Shown here piece by piece: positions 21,250-32,502 of a stretch of DNA of 64,000 nt (position 1 is its first letter; each line of letters opens with the position of its first letter). The stretch lies in the NCBI GenBank assembly GCA_010093705.1, contig MU006111.1:124001-188000 (forward strand), in the 5' to 3' direction. The stretch comes from Patellaria atrata CBS 101060. Taxonomy: Eukaryota > Ascomycota > Dothideomycetes > Patellariales > Patellariaceae. A program made the position numbers and the translations under genes. Below the pieces are notes generated by a model. The model was not told the DNA's origin, ran no database searches, and saw nothing but the letters and a program-made list of their open reading frames with translations.

Positions 21250-22817
21250 TCGCTAACACGGTCCTTGGGCTGAACCGATGGAAATTTGAGGTGAGAAGCA
21301 GCTACGCAAGGATACTTGTGCATAAATTTTCTTGCTGACTTATACCGTATATCGTTTAGTACCTTTACGAAAGATAGCACGCGTAACTTAACTTGATATA
21401 TGTTCAGAAACGAACCGTTTGTGAGACTTGCGCAGCTTAATATGTTCAAAATGGCGTGGGATCCGTATCATACACCAACACACAGCGATCATTAGTCTGT
21501 TAGCATAGTCATCTGACGACCGATTTCCCAGGTTCCTTCAGGTTTCGGAAACAAGCCGTTTTATCGCGTTATATTTCCATCTGACACATACTTTTCTTGA
21601 TTGACGCAAGTTATCAATATGAGGTCCTTCCTGAGCGATCATCTCAGAATTGGATTTAAAATTTCCATTTCGAAATTTTTTGCTCTTGATATGCTTGAGA
21701 GATTGTCGTATTAAACACTTAATGATAATGATTACGCTCTTCTGGAAGTTGTCTTGATTAGACTAATCGCGGTAAAAGTGGCACACCTTTCAAATATCTT
21801 ATCAAAGAAAGCGGAAATGACACACAATATACCTAGATCAGTCATTCGTAGTCCAGTAGCAGCCGGTCGGATAGAATGCACCCGCTACTAGTCTAGCGCT
21901 ATGAATCATTGTAGTACTATTCATGAATAAAACGCTCATACTTCCCCTCATCAGACACATGAATAGGGAGTAGCTGCTGAAGAAGACATCAAGAGCTTTC
22001 CCATAATCCTAAAGGGAAGCTATAAATGGTTGAACTTTCTCTTGTGCCTTGTATAAGAAAATACCCAATCTTTAACGTAGATATGCGACACTAGCTGTAT
22101 AGAATAAGTTCTCTGGGATTGCATCATCAAAGCAGGGAATTTATGTATGCTCAACTCGGTCCAAAAATCGATCTTTTACCCTTTTCCACGGTTCTGTTGA
22201 AATAGCAATCGTCGTCTTGATATTGGTCATTTCTGCTGCATAGATGGCAACTTAATCCGTAAAGTTGATGAGAGCATTTAGTCCCAGGCCAAAAGTCTAG
22301 TTAGGAAGATGACAGGTAGGAAGGCCAAACATAAAGATGCCCTCAGCTCTTATCTGGACTCGGAATACCACAGGACTGAATGGGATAATGGTACAAGGAA
22401 TTCATATGTACGGAAGTTTAAGTTTAGTACATGAAGGCAAACACGAACTCGTCGAGTGAATTTAAGATAATCCTGTACGGATGCTCGGTGCCTGACTACT
22501 GTGTGTCTTGTGTAGGGAGTATAGCTCCGTCGTTGCTATTTTTGCAATGGAGAATATAGAACTAAAAGGTAATAATAACGAGGTGAAGTGTATAAGGTTC
22601 CGGTCGGTCTCTCTCGGCCGCCGTAGAATCTAATAGCAGCATATGTCTTGGCATGGGTTTTCCACCCATATCTAGTACGCAAAAATATTGCTATGTTTCT
22701 ACGATCTCTGACCTAAAATACGCGCTCTCAAATTCGAATAACGCCTATACCATCTACTCGAACTTCCATCTCGCTACAAACATAGAACTGTGAAAACCCT
22801 ACGTGGGGAAAGAAAAC
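21250..22817. other. 1.57-kb AT-rich intergenic region
   Basis: No supported gene, RNA or repeat. It lacks open frames of note on either strand and is clearly more AT-rich than the coding flanks. The last 100 bp upstream of the helicase gene include AAACCCTA at 22794-22801. Confidence 0.5.
22794..22801 (+). promoter_or_regulatory. AAACCCTA (telobox-like) element just upstream of PRP2 start
   Basis: An octamer 16 bp before the ATG. The same octamer occurs near the starts of other housekeeping genes in the window. Function is inferred only from position and recurrence. Confidence 0.3.
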
Positions 22818-25670
22818 ATGTCTACAGACCACAGATCCAAATCTAAGAAGCTACGACGACGCGATAACGATGACTTCGACGACAGATGGGGCGACGAGGA
22901 AGATGACGGATTTGAAGAATCAGTACGATCCCCCAAAAGGGCTCGCCTTGACGTACGATCGCCTACACCACCAGATGAAGATGCGGACACCGTCGACCAG
23001 CGGGAGAGAATGGAGTTTGAGAAGCGGCTGAAGGATAGAGACAAGAAGGATTCCGGTCGGCCAAACAAACGAGAGCAGGCTGAGCTGAAGGAACCCACAG
23101 CTTCACTCGCTGATCTCCGTCTGCGGTCGCGGCAAGAATACCTTAAGAAGAGAGAGGCGGAGCAGATCGCTCTGCTCCGCCAGCAGGTGGCGGAAGAGGA
23201 AGAAGAAGCGCGGAGATCGAAGGAAAAGCTTACGTCCGCAGAATTAAGAGATTTCAAGAAAAATAAGGAGCTCTTGAGGTTGGCTTTGGAGAGGCAGAGG
23301 GTTGATGAGCATACAGATGGCTATCAGCTACCCACGGATTATATTGATGAATCGGGGAAAATTTCACGGCAAAAAAGGCATGATGCACTATACCAGCGAT
23401 ATGTGGATAGGGATGATCAGGGTCGGGAGCGGTATGTCACGGAAGCAGAGGAGTGGGAGAAGCGCCAGACAGAAATGGCGAAAGCACAGGTTACAGCACC
23501 ACTATCTCGAGCAGATGTTAATAGAGACGATTACGAGTTCGTGTTCGACGATAGCCAGGCTGTCAAATTCATCGCTGATGCCCCACTTCCCGGAGCTCGT
23601 AAGAATATGACAAGGGAACAGCTACTTTTCGAAGAACGGGTCGCGGAGGCCGAGAAGAAAGCTGCTAGTATCGAGGAAGTGCGGAAAAGCCTCCCTATGT
23701 ACCAATTCAGAGACCAGTTGCTTCAAGCTATCGCCGATCACCAAATACTCGTCGTTGTTGGTGAAACTGGTAGTGGTAAAACAACTCAAATACCGCAATA
23801 TCTACACGAAGCAGGATATACCAAGCGAGGTATAGTAGCCTGCACCCAACCTCGTCGAGTCGCTGCTATGTCCGTTGCTGCACGTGTAGCGGATGAGGTC
23901 GGCTGCCATTTGGGCAATGAAGTGGGATACAGCATTCGTTTCGAAGATAAGACGAACCCTGAGAAGACTGTTATAAAGTACATGACAGACGGTATGCTCC
24001 TGAGGGAGCTGATGTCTGAACCAGATATGGGTAAATATAGTGCAATCATGCTCGACGAAGCGCACGAACGGACTGTAAGCACTGACATTCTTATGGCTCT
24101 GGCAAAGGATGTAGCAAGAGCGAGACCAGATTTGAGGTTGATAGTGAGTAGTGCTACGCTTGACGCCCAGAAAATGAGTGCATATTTGGACAACTGTCCA
24201 ATCTTCAACATCCCCGGCCGAACATTTCCTGTCGAAATCATGTTTACCGCAGCACCAGAAGCCAATTATCTCGCCGCATGCGTAACAACAATATTCCAAA
24301 TCCACATCTCCCAACCTCTCAAAGGCCCAACTGGCACATCTGGAGACATACTCGTCTTCATGACCGGTGAAGACGATATAACAGCAGCCGTAGAAAATGT
24401 ACAAGAAACAGCGCGAAAGCTAGGCTCCGCAATACCCGAGCTCCAAGTCCTCCCTCTCTACGCCAGTCTCCCCAGCGAAGAGCAAGCCAAAGTCTTCACC
24501 CCAACTCCCGCAAAGGTCAGAAGATGCATCATCAGCTCCAACATTGCCGAAACTAGCGTGACGCTCCCATCTGTCAACTTCGTCATTGATCCCGGCTTCG
24601 CAAAGGAAAACGTCTACAACCCCCGCACAGGCATGGAATCCCTCGTCGTCTCGCCCATTTCCAGGGCCAGCGCAAACCAACGAGCCGGCCGTGCGGGCCG
24701 CACAGGACCTGGGACGTGTTTGAGGCTGTATACCCGCCACGCCTTCTACAACGAGATGGAAGAGAGCACGACCCCCGAAATCCTCCGAGCGCCCCTTCAC
24801 AGCGTCCTTCTCACGCTCAAAGCTCTCGGCGTCAACGATCTCCTCGACTTCGACTGGCAAGACCCACCGCACCAGGACAACGTCATCGCCGCTTTATCTC
24901 AGCTCTACGCCGTCGCCTTCCTCAACCATGAAGGCCGCCTGACTCAAAACGGACGCAAAGCCGCCGAAATCCCCGTTAAGCCCGAAGCTGCGGCTACGTT
25001 ACTGGCTTCCGCGAAATACGGCTGCGTCGACGAGGTCATCACGATCCTCTCCATGCTCGGGGAGTCAGGAGCGCTCTTTTACCGGCCCAAGAACCAGAAA
25101 CTGCAGGCGGACGCGGCGAGGGCGCGCTTCACGGTGAAGGAGGGAGGCGATATGACGACCTTGCTGCGGGTGTACCAGGAGTGGGAGGAGAGTGACTACT
25201 CGTACGTCTGGTGCCGCGAGAACTTCATCCAGCAAAAGAGCCTCAACCGCGTCCGCAACGTGAAGGAGCAGCTCGTCAAGCTCTGCGATCGGATCGAAAT
25301 CGCACCCTCCTCGTGCGGGGCGAGCAACGTCGGCCCGATCATGAAAGCCTTCGCCGCGGGCTTCTTCCCGAACGCCGCCAGGCTGCAGAAGGGGAGCTCC
25401 GGGGAGGCGAGTTACAGGACTGTCAAGACGGGCGTGTCGGTCGCCATTCATCCCTCAAGTGTGCTCTATACGGACCCGCCCAAGTGGCTGCTGTATTACG
25501 AGCTGGTCATGACGAGTAAGGAGTTCATGAGGAGCGTGTGTCCGCTCGAGCCGGCGGTGCTGGTAGAGGTCGCGCCGCATTATCACAAGATGAAGGATTT
25601 GGAGAAGTTGGGCATGGATAGGAAGATGCCGAAGGAGACGGGCAAGAGCGCGGTGGGGAGCAGGCTGTGA
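22818..25670 (+). CDS. PRP2: Prp2/Cdc28/DHX16-type DEAH-box spliceosomal ATPase
   Basis: Drives the catalytic activation of the spliceosome (Bact to B*) before the first transesterification. One exon, 950 aa. Residues 1-230 are a charged, RS-poor N-terminal region with a DRWGDEEDD acidic patch and a long Glu/Arg coiled coil. The helicase core follows: motif I GETGSGKTTQ (about 314-323), motif Ia TQPRRVAAMS, motif II DEAH (about 411-414), motif III SAT (about 444-446), and motif VI QRAGRAGRTGPG (about 620). Winged-helix, ratchet (HA2) and OB-fold domains complete the C-terminus, ending near VEVAPHYHKMKDLEKLG. The N-terminal region and the TSKEFMRSVCPLEPAVLVEV end fit Prp2 better than Prp16, Prp22 or Prp43. 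The GC-rich 3' half stands out against the AT-rich 5' half. Confidence 0.93.
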   Translation: MSTDHRSKSKKLRRRDNDDFDDRWGDEEDDGFEESVRSPKRARLDVRSPTPPDEDADTVDQRERMEFEKRLKDRDKKDSGRPNKREQAELKEPTASLADLRLRSRQEYLKKREAEQIALLRQQVAEEEEEARRSKEKLTSAELRDFKKNKELLRLALERQRVDEHTDGYQLPTDYIDESGKISRQKRHDALYQRYVDRDDQGRERYVTEAEEWEKRQTEMAKAQVTAPLSRADVNRDDYEFVFDDSQAVKFIADAPLPGARKNMTREQLLFEERVAEAEKKAASIEEVRKSLPMYQFRDQLLQAIADHQILVVVGETGSGKTTQIPQYLHEAGYTKRGIVACTQPRRVAAMSVAARVADEVGCHLGNEVGYSIRFEDKTNPEKTVIKYMTDGMLLRELMSEPDMGKYSAIMLDEAHERTVSTDILMALAKDVARARPDLRLIVSSATLDAQKMSAYLDNCPIFNIPGRTFPVEIMFTAAPEANYLAACVTTIFQIHISQPLKGPTGTSGDILVFMTGEDDITAAVENVQETARKLGSAIPELQVLPLYASLPSEEQAKVFTPTPAKVRRCIISSNIAETSVTLPSVNFVIDPGFAKENVYNPRTGMESLVVSPISRASANQRAGRAGRTGPGTCLRLYTRHAFYNEMEESTTPEILRAPLHSVLLTLKALGVNDLLDFDWQDPPHQDNVIAALSQLYAVAFLNHEGRLTQNGRKAAEIPVKPEAAATLLASAKYGCVDEVITILSMLGESGALFYRPKNQKLQADAARARFTVKEGGDMTTLLRVYQEWEESDYSYVWCRENFIQQKSLNRVRNVKEQLVKLCDRIEIAPSSCGASNVGPIMKAFAAGFFPNAARLQKGSSGEASYRTVKTGVSVAIHPSSVLYTDPPKWLLYYELVMTSKEFMRSVCPLEPAVLVEVAPHYHKMKDLEKLGMDRKMPKETGKSAVGSRL

Positions 25671-26678
25671 TTAGGTAGCTAAGGTAGGGGACCGGATGTT
25701 GGACTTTTGGATGTATTTGTGAATGAGAGAACAATATCACACAAGACCAACCCCTTTCTCCAGTATCATGTTTTCCCCCTTGAAAAATAAAAACTCTCGA
25801 CTCGGAGCCAGCCCGTCGTACAAACCACGCATTCACAGGGGATCTTGCAGTTTCACAACAGCATGCACACACGATCTGTGACATCGCACCCGATCATTAC
25901 ACGGCGTCTTCGATTCCTATGGTTCGAGCTGGGAACCGTCCCGTCTATCTTTTTTATTTTTAAATTTTCTTTTTTGCGTGACGCCCTTTCCGCTTTGCAC
26001 GCAGTCGGCGTCTCGTGGCAGTCCGATGATTCAGATGTCGGGAGCTGAACATATGCATCAATCGTATTTCATTCATCTCGATCAACCGTCCACCGCGATA
26101 ATCGTTATTTACACAATAGCCATCCCGATTGTCATCCCCTGCGTCGATTCATTCAACATCATCCATCTCGCATCACTCGAGAATTTTTTTACTTGACAAA
26201 GAGGAAAATCCCGGCGTAAGAAAAGCGAAACAACATACGCACAGTGCGCCATTCCATTGAACTCCACACCATCCCATGTACAGACATGAAAAAAATAGAT
26301 GTACCTTGGAATTTTTGATCTCGTGAGAGAAGAACCAAATCTGAAGCGCCGTCCGACCCGTGTGCGTTGGAAAAGCCGTAAATGCTCATTATAACAAGAA
26401 AGGTTTGAAAACAATATGTATGAAAGTTGAAAGTGTAGCATGCATGACGAGAGAATGAAAGTTGGGAAAAATCGCCATATGCAGTTGTGCTGGAATTCAA
26501 TGTTCGATGCAGTCGTCTTGACCTTGAAAATACACCATTTTTGGTCTAACACGCATGAAGAACCTATTCCCGTCTTTTTCTGCTCTTTTCAGAACGTTGA
26601 TCTTGAGGCTGTCTTACCAAGATCCATGTGCCGTCGCTCGTGTGTATGTATGTAAGGAAACCTGATGGATGTTTCTTT
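25671..26678. other. Convergent intergenic region
   Basis: 1 kb between converging genes. Overlapping short frames show no domains. Probably 3' untranslated sequences. Confidence 0.5.
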
Positions 26679-28142
26679 TCACACCTCGTAGCTGGACATT
26701 TTGCGTCCTGGAAGCTTGGCCTCATATCTCATCCGACTTTGCATCATCTGGTCTCGATCGAAATGAGCGACCTCCGGATCCCTGCGACTGACATCTGGCG
26801 TTGTGGGACGCGAGCCAGACTGGAAACGGTCGGCAAGTGCCCCAAGTGATTTCATCTTTCGGAGACCCTTTGGTTTCTGTTGCTCTTTTGGCTTCCCTTT
26901 CTCTACTTTCACTATCTCTTCAACCTCAACCTTCCTTCCTAGCTTAATTTTGCGGAACTCGCGAGCTAACCTCTCCAACTTGCTTCCCGAGGATTTCGTG
27001 CGTGTGTGAGGGGTTGGAGGAGCCTCGGTGACGGAAATGCTCTTCGTATCGCTTGTTGAAGGTCTAGTCTTATCACTACCGAAAGAAACACCCGAATCCA
27101 CTTTGCGACCTCCACGTTTGCTCAAGTCATCAGCTGGTGCGAAGTCACCGACGCCGGTTACCTCAGCACAGTCGTCAAGGATGCTAAGTGTGATTCGTAG
27201 ATACTCTTCCAGAGAATTTTGAACGAGACCCCAACCGTCCTCTTCTCCTCTTTCTTTCCGTGCGCCAAAGGTAATCAATGGATCTAGGACACTTGGACCT
27301 TTCTTCTCCACACCCCCGATATATCTGAAGAACACATCACGCTGTCCTTTCAAAGTTTCCGGCGTGAGATTACGAGTTGGCGCTGTGGAGAGCAGTGGGG
27401 GATATAGAGTATTGAGCATCGCTAGGCAATTGTGCTTGTTGAAGGGTTTGAGCCTGAATTCATTGACAAGGATCTGGGATCAATCTATGTCAGCAAGGTG
27501 TTTTTATTTGTGAAAATTGCAAAAGGAAGCAAGGCATACCCATCTGCGAAAACCGATATACATCTGAGCGTATAAGTTTTCGGTCTTCCTGTTCTTATCT
27601 TCCAACTGCTCGACCCATGATTGCATGAGAGGATATTGATAAGACGCGTCTTCGGCAGATTGAAGTGGTCGATTGGGATCTAGGCCAATCGTAACATACG
27701 CGGCGGCAATATCTTTTCGCTTTCTCGTCTCTAAATCCTTCAGGTAGTCGAGGGAGGCAAGCGACTGAGGAAAATCAACTAATTCCAATACCGGATGGAA
27801 GCACTTTCGAAGGAAGTTGGCTATGAAAGTCGGAGGAAGAGAGCAGGACTGCGACGGCAATTGGGAAAGTTGCGCCATTAGGGAAGATTGTAGGTGAGCT
27901 GCTGCGTCGTAGGGAAACTGTTGTCCGACAGGTGAATTGCTGGCACTGGACGAGGTGCTTGGTGTGCGGGACAATTGTTGAAGTGGTTGAGCTCGAGGAG
28001 TGCAATTGAGGGTGTACATGGTACGAAGTGGTAGCTCGTAGGTGCCAGGATATGCCAAGATGTGCTCGAGAACAAGTTGGTAGGAGGCGGCAGAGGCAGT
28101 TGTCTCGGCTGATGAGGTGCGTGAATGAGCGAAGGTCGACAT
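26679..28142 (-). CDS. Unrecognised 465-aa fungal protein
   Basis: Exons 27540-28142 and 26679-27473 join in phase 0 (TGG|ATC) through a 66-bp intron to give 465 aa. I recall no functional name. Residues 15-45 hold an ordered block (YQLVLEHILAYPGTYELPLR), then a Ser/Gln-rich stretch (about 55-85). An alpha-helical region follows (about 90-200; FIANFLRKCFHPVLELVDFP, the LETRKRKDIAAAYVTIG block). After the intron come FRLKPFNKHNCLAMLNTLYP and helical LEEYLRITLSILDDCAEVTG. The C-terminal 160 residues are basic and Ser/Pro-rich and likely disordered, ending SRMRYEAKLPGRKMSSYEV. No signal peptide or membrane span. The ordered N-terminal two-thirds suggest a conserved folded core; function unknown. 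Confidence 0.8.
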
Positions 28143-30382
28143 GTTGAGTGGGATTTTAAGGTGCAAGTACACCTGAGGGGAAGTGAAGATGCCAGTCGGT
28201 GCAAGTGAATGTTTATTGTTCTGTTTATATCGAAGACGATGACGATGACGTTCCAGAGAGCTCCAGATCCCGTGACTTCACCGAAGGAGAGAATATGAAA
28301 TGGATTTTGAAGTTGAGATCTGGGGTAGACGCTGTGGGAAAGATGGTCAAGATAGAACTACTCTGGGGGGGTGACGATCAACGTCAGAGCTCGCAGAGAC
28401 GAAACCCAGGGGCAGGGAGGCGAGTCGAACGGGCCAGCAATTGGAACCTACGTTCCGATTCCGATTTTCGTTTTCTTAAAAGAAAGGAATGACAGCAAGA
28501 GTATTATTTGTGAGGAGGTTGGAAAATTTAGCACAGAGGGAGAGAGAATGATGAAAGATTTGGGAATTGAGGAGCAGCAGAAGGGAAGAATTTTTCGAAG
28601 GTCGAGACGGGAATTCGCTTGGATGTTTGCTGTACTGTAGTCTGTAGGATAAGTCATGTAGGTCAAATAGGGATTCCACTAGGGGTTAGCAGCGTGTAGC
28701 CCTTTGAGGCTGGTAAAGAGTAAAGACGGGTGGAGTCTATGGATGGGATAGCATACTGGACGCTACTCGTACGGGTGATGAGGATGTAACTTTTTTCAAC
28801 TCCTCACTCCTGGCATATGCAGACCAAGTTCTGCGAGCACCTGCAGCTTGCATGAATCTGTTTCCAACGATCCTAGCTACTTATGTTAACTTCCAGCTAC
28901 TACGGTAACTCTTTGCTTCTAGCTACCTTAACGTCCTTGTATACGCTTTTCAGGCCCGCAGCCACCTCCTCCACGCCGCATTTGGGCATCTACTGTACTG
29001 TAAGGTGACCTCTTGATCCCCGTTGACCATCCCAGCGGCCACTCTTCGAACTTTGTCACAGTACACATATAGCTGACAAGATGTAGAGAAAGACCGCCAA
29101 GGACAACATCCAAACTACTTACCTTTACCCTCAAGGATAGACGTTTCGGGGAGAACTGTAGTCTGTCGGGGAATGGAAAGCCCAAAGGCTGAAAGCTCGA
29201 AAATCACGCCGTTCACTTTTTTAGGAGAGGAATCCTTCGGGATCATCATGGCTCTTTGTTCTAGGCTGAGTCCAGCAATTACTCCCACTTTTTCCGCGAC
29301 CGGTTCAAGCCATTTCGTCGAAGAGTTCGCTCAACTCGTTAATTCATGCAAAAGTCTGCAAATCCGAAGCGAACGATGCGGATATAGAAAGAAAAAGCTA
29401 TAGCCCGACCCAATGGGAAGGTAGCCAACGATTCACTAACAAACGCTACACGCTATCTTATGTATCCTTTTCCAATCATCATCCTGCGGTTGCTACGGCT
29501 CTGATACGTCTGATCGGTAACCCTTTCCTTTGAGCTTTCTTCTTTGTGGCATGATCAATTGCCACATGTTTTATGCGTTGAGATGTGCTCGAGCGGGTGT
29601 TAGACATAGTATCAGTTTCTCCTCTGCAGATGTCATCTTCTCCTCTACCTGTCGTCACCATTATTATTTCTTCAGGAACGAGGGGATTTGTCCCTATCAC
29701 GAAATCTGGCAAAGGTCGAAGGAGTGGTCTCTCCTCCATCGTGGCGTTGAGTCTATGCAAGATAGGTCCCGCAACCCCATGGTGAACCGATCTCTTTCAG
29801 TCTCTTTGAGCAAGGGAACAGACCTTCAACACGGCCCGGCAAGAAGATGAATGGAGATAACAATCTTCGATTGCTAACCTTGGTCATTACTATTGGTCCA
29901 TACCGGTGATAGATGGTTGTTGACAGATGCAGGGCTGGTCTCTGTAAAAACGCGTCTTCCCCCCTGTGAGCTTCATCCGTTTACGACCTTCACGGGCGCC
30001 TAAACTGCTTCAATACTCTCTGTTCTTTTTCAATCCGTTTTTCAACATCTCTCAATTGGGAAACAAAACGTCTCCTGCGTCGTGCGGGATGCTGTCACCT
30101 TCATAATAATCACACTTCACATGCGGTAAGATTCAACATCACCGAGACCGAGCGGGGAACCGGGTGTTATGTCTAACGGTCTATCTATTGCTGACTTCAG
30201 AACTCAGAAGTGTGGTAATGTACAGAGTATAGTTAATTCCCATGAAAAAAAAAATTGAGGAGTTGAGGAATTACCGTACCTTATTAGAACTTAAAGAGTA
30301 CGCAAGGCTGCACGCCTCCTCGTCTCCCCGTTTCAGGCTTTCAGCCCATGTTCAAAAAGAACATGGTGCAGTGCCCGAGAGC

Positions 30383-30422
30383 TAAAAAAAAAAGAATAAA
30401 AATAAAAATAAAAATAAAAAAA
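30383..30422. repeat. A-rich low-complexity tract (AAAAT-type repeat)
   Basis: Run of A with regularly spaced T (AAAAAT units, about four in tandem). Simple repeat; no function is implied. Confidence 0.85.
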
Positions 30423-30637
30423 TTCCTTCGGCTTCAAGGATGGGCATTCAGCACGTTTCTGAGCTTTTCAAGCACTGAATAAATAATGCGGGAACTCTGC
30501 TGCAAGGCATTGATAAACATGTGAGCAACGGGTTTCCTGTAGTTCTAGATGCGTCTCAACGTTGTCCAGTCTCTCAGGAACGGTGGAAATAAAATTGAAT
30601 GGATGAAGCAGCAGAGGCATTACTATTCTTATTCATA

Positions 30638-30666
30638 TTCTTCTTCTTCTTCTTCTTCTTCTTCTT

Positions 30667-30697
<31 letters not shown>

Positions 30698-30715
30698 TCA
30701 TTATTATTATTATTA
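30638..30715. repeat. Compound microsatellite (TTC)19-(ATT)5
   Basis: TTC repeats run uninterrupted from 30638 to about 30694, followed within 6 bp by about five ATT units. It is not inside an open frame used by any gene. It is likely length-polymorphic. Confidence 0.95.
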
Positions 30716-32502
30716 AGATACGGTACATAACGTACAGGTCGGTACATACTGGAACTGATTAAGTAGAATAGCCCGTGTCAACCATGCGATTGTGGGGGAG
30801 CGACGGAGCCTTGACTCTTAAAGTTGATTTTTATAGCCAGGATTTACTTCAGAGTATCCGTAACACCAATGCCTTTTACTTTTCATACAGTACGCATATC
30901 TTCCTGGAAACAAGATTTCTAAGTTCGGCATCACCAGTTCAAAAAGCAGGGACAGCAACTTGCCCAGTTCTAGAGCCGACGAAGGGTAAAGTAAAGACCA
31001 TGATCTCTCAAGTCTCACCTCAACGACATCCGACAGGTGAACTCCTCAATAACAATAAGAGCTTTCTCTTACTTTCGTCAAGCTTTTACCTTTGACTAGC
31101 TTCTACCTTGTAATTCGCAAAGTCTACTTCTTCACCTCGAGGCTATCACCCAGCGTCAGTATTTAGCAGCTTCCACGTTTCTTTAGTATCATTCAGTCCG
31201 ACAATGCTGAAACACAGAATAAAATTCCTATCACGCCATGCACGAGTCTGGCCGACTCTTTGTTTAGGCTATTATACGAAGAAAAATCTCCTGCTACGGT
31301 ACGAGTATCTCACTATTGTTCTCACTCTCATCCTCAGGAGACACTGATGACTTATTACAATCGAACCACTTCTGTGCGATTAAATCGAAGTCAGTACAAA
31401 TATTCCGGCTCTTTCTCTAGTCTGAGAAGCTCGCCCTGAGGTCTTGCGAAGTTCTGGCAGTATCTTTTTATGCTGATCATGTGTGTTGAAGTCGAATCTG
31501 TTGAGATTGTGGAAGGCATACCATTGCGTTGAGAGTTGGGTAACTCACCCACTTAAAAGTCATTTATGGACTATTTCATGAGGCTATCACGGTAAAGTAT
31601 GAAACAGCCAATATAGCAGAGCAGAGCTTCAGATTCCTATTCCATAGATAAAGTCTTTGAGACTTCTGCACTTCACAGTAACCCGAGACACACCTGTATA
31701 TGACCATACGTAGAGACTCAGTCCTCGAATACTCTATCCCCATGCCTGTCACGGATCTAATTATACTAATAAACGTTATACCTACGTACACCCATTCCTC
31801 CTGACACCCATAGATCACAAATACGCCAATTCAAAATCAGTAGACTCAGATAACTAATACGGAAGAACAGAGAACTACAGCATAAATGGCCAAAATACAG
31901 GCGAAGGTCCAATCAGGTCCCCCGTACGATGCGACTGTTGTACCCTCGCGCTCGAATGTACAAAGTCACGTGAGGAAGCCGCAATTGTGGTTGTGTATAA
32001 CAAATGTCTAAGCAACAACCGTACCCCGGCGTACATTTCGTCTGCTTGTACAGTACAGGCACAGAGAGAAACACAAGACTTACATAGTATGGCGAATTAT
32101 GAAAGGAGAATCTTTATGGAATTCCACGGGATGCTCATAGGATCCTCCTGTTGACGAGCGTAGAGTAAGCTATGAACGTTTCCGATAGAAGAAGGGGCAA
32201 CATGTTGGATGAGAAATTTTCTTCGATTGAGTTCTTTTGATGACATGTCGAAGAATACTGTTCGAACAACGTATTATATACCAAGTTCTCACCTAGTGTA
32301 CTTGCGACAATTAGTCTCAGTTGTTTGTTCCCTTATACACGCAGTGTTTGTTCGCCCCAAGCAACTCCACCGGCCGGGTTTACCTCGGCTCAAACATCTG
32401 TCACCACCAGCATCATACTTTCGAACTATTTTGTTTCTCTGAGCTCCACGATAAAGCTCACTAATCACCCACTCGCTCCAGCTTCAGCCTCCGGGTTGCA
32501 TA

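Larger units (their letters stand above)
28143..32502. other. 4.36-kb region without a supported gene
   Basis: The longest stretch without a gene in the window, between divergent starts of the 465-aa gene and the RED gene. Open frames up to about 106 codons occur on both strands, but none has a domain, signal or plausible splicing partner. It contains an A-rich AAAAT-type run and a TTC/ATT microsatellite (listed separately) and several TAC(N)GTA palindromes. Long 5' leaders, a non-coding transcript or a degraded gene would each be compatible. Confidence 0.5.
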
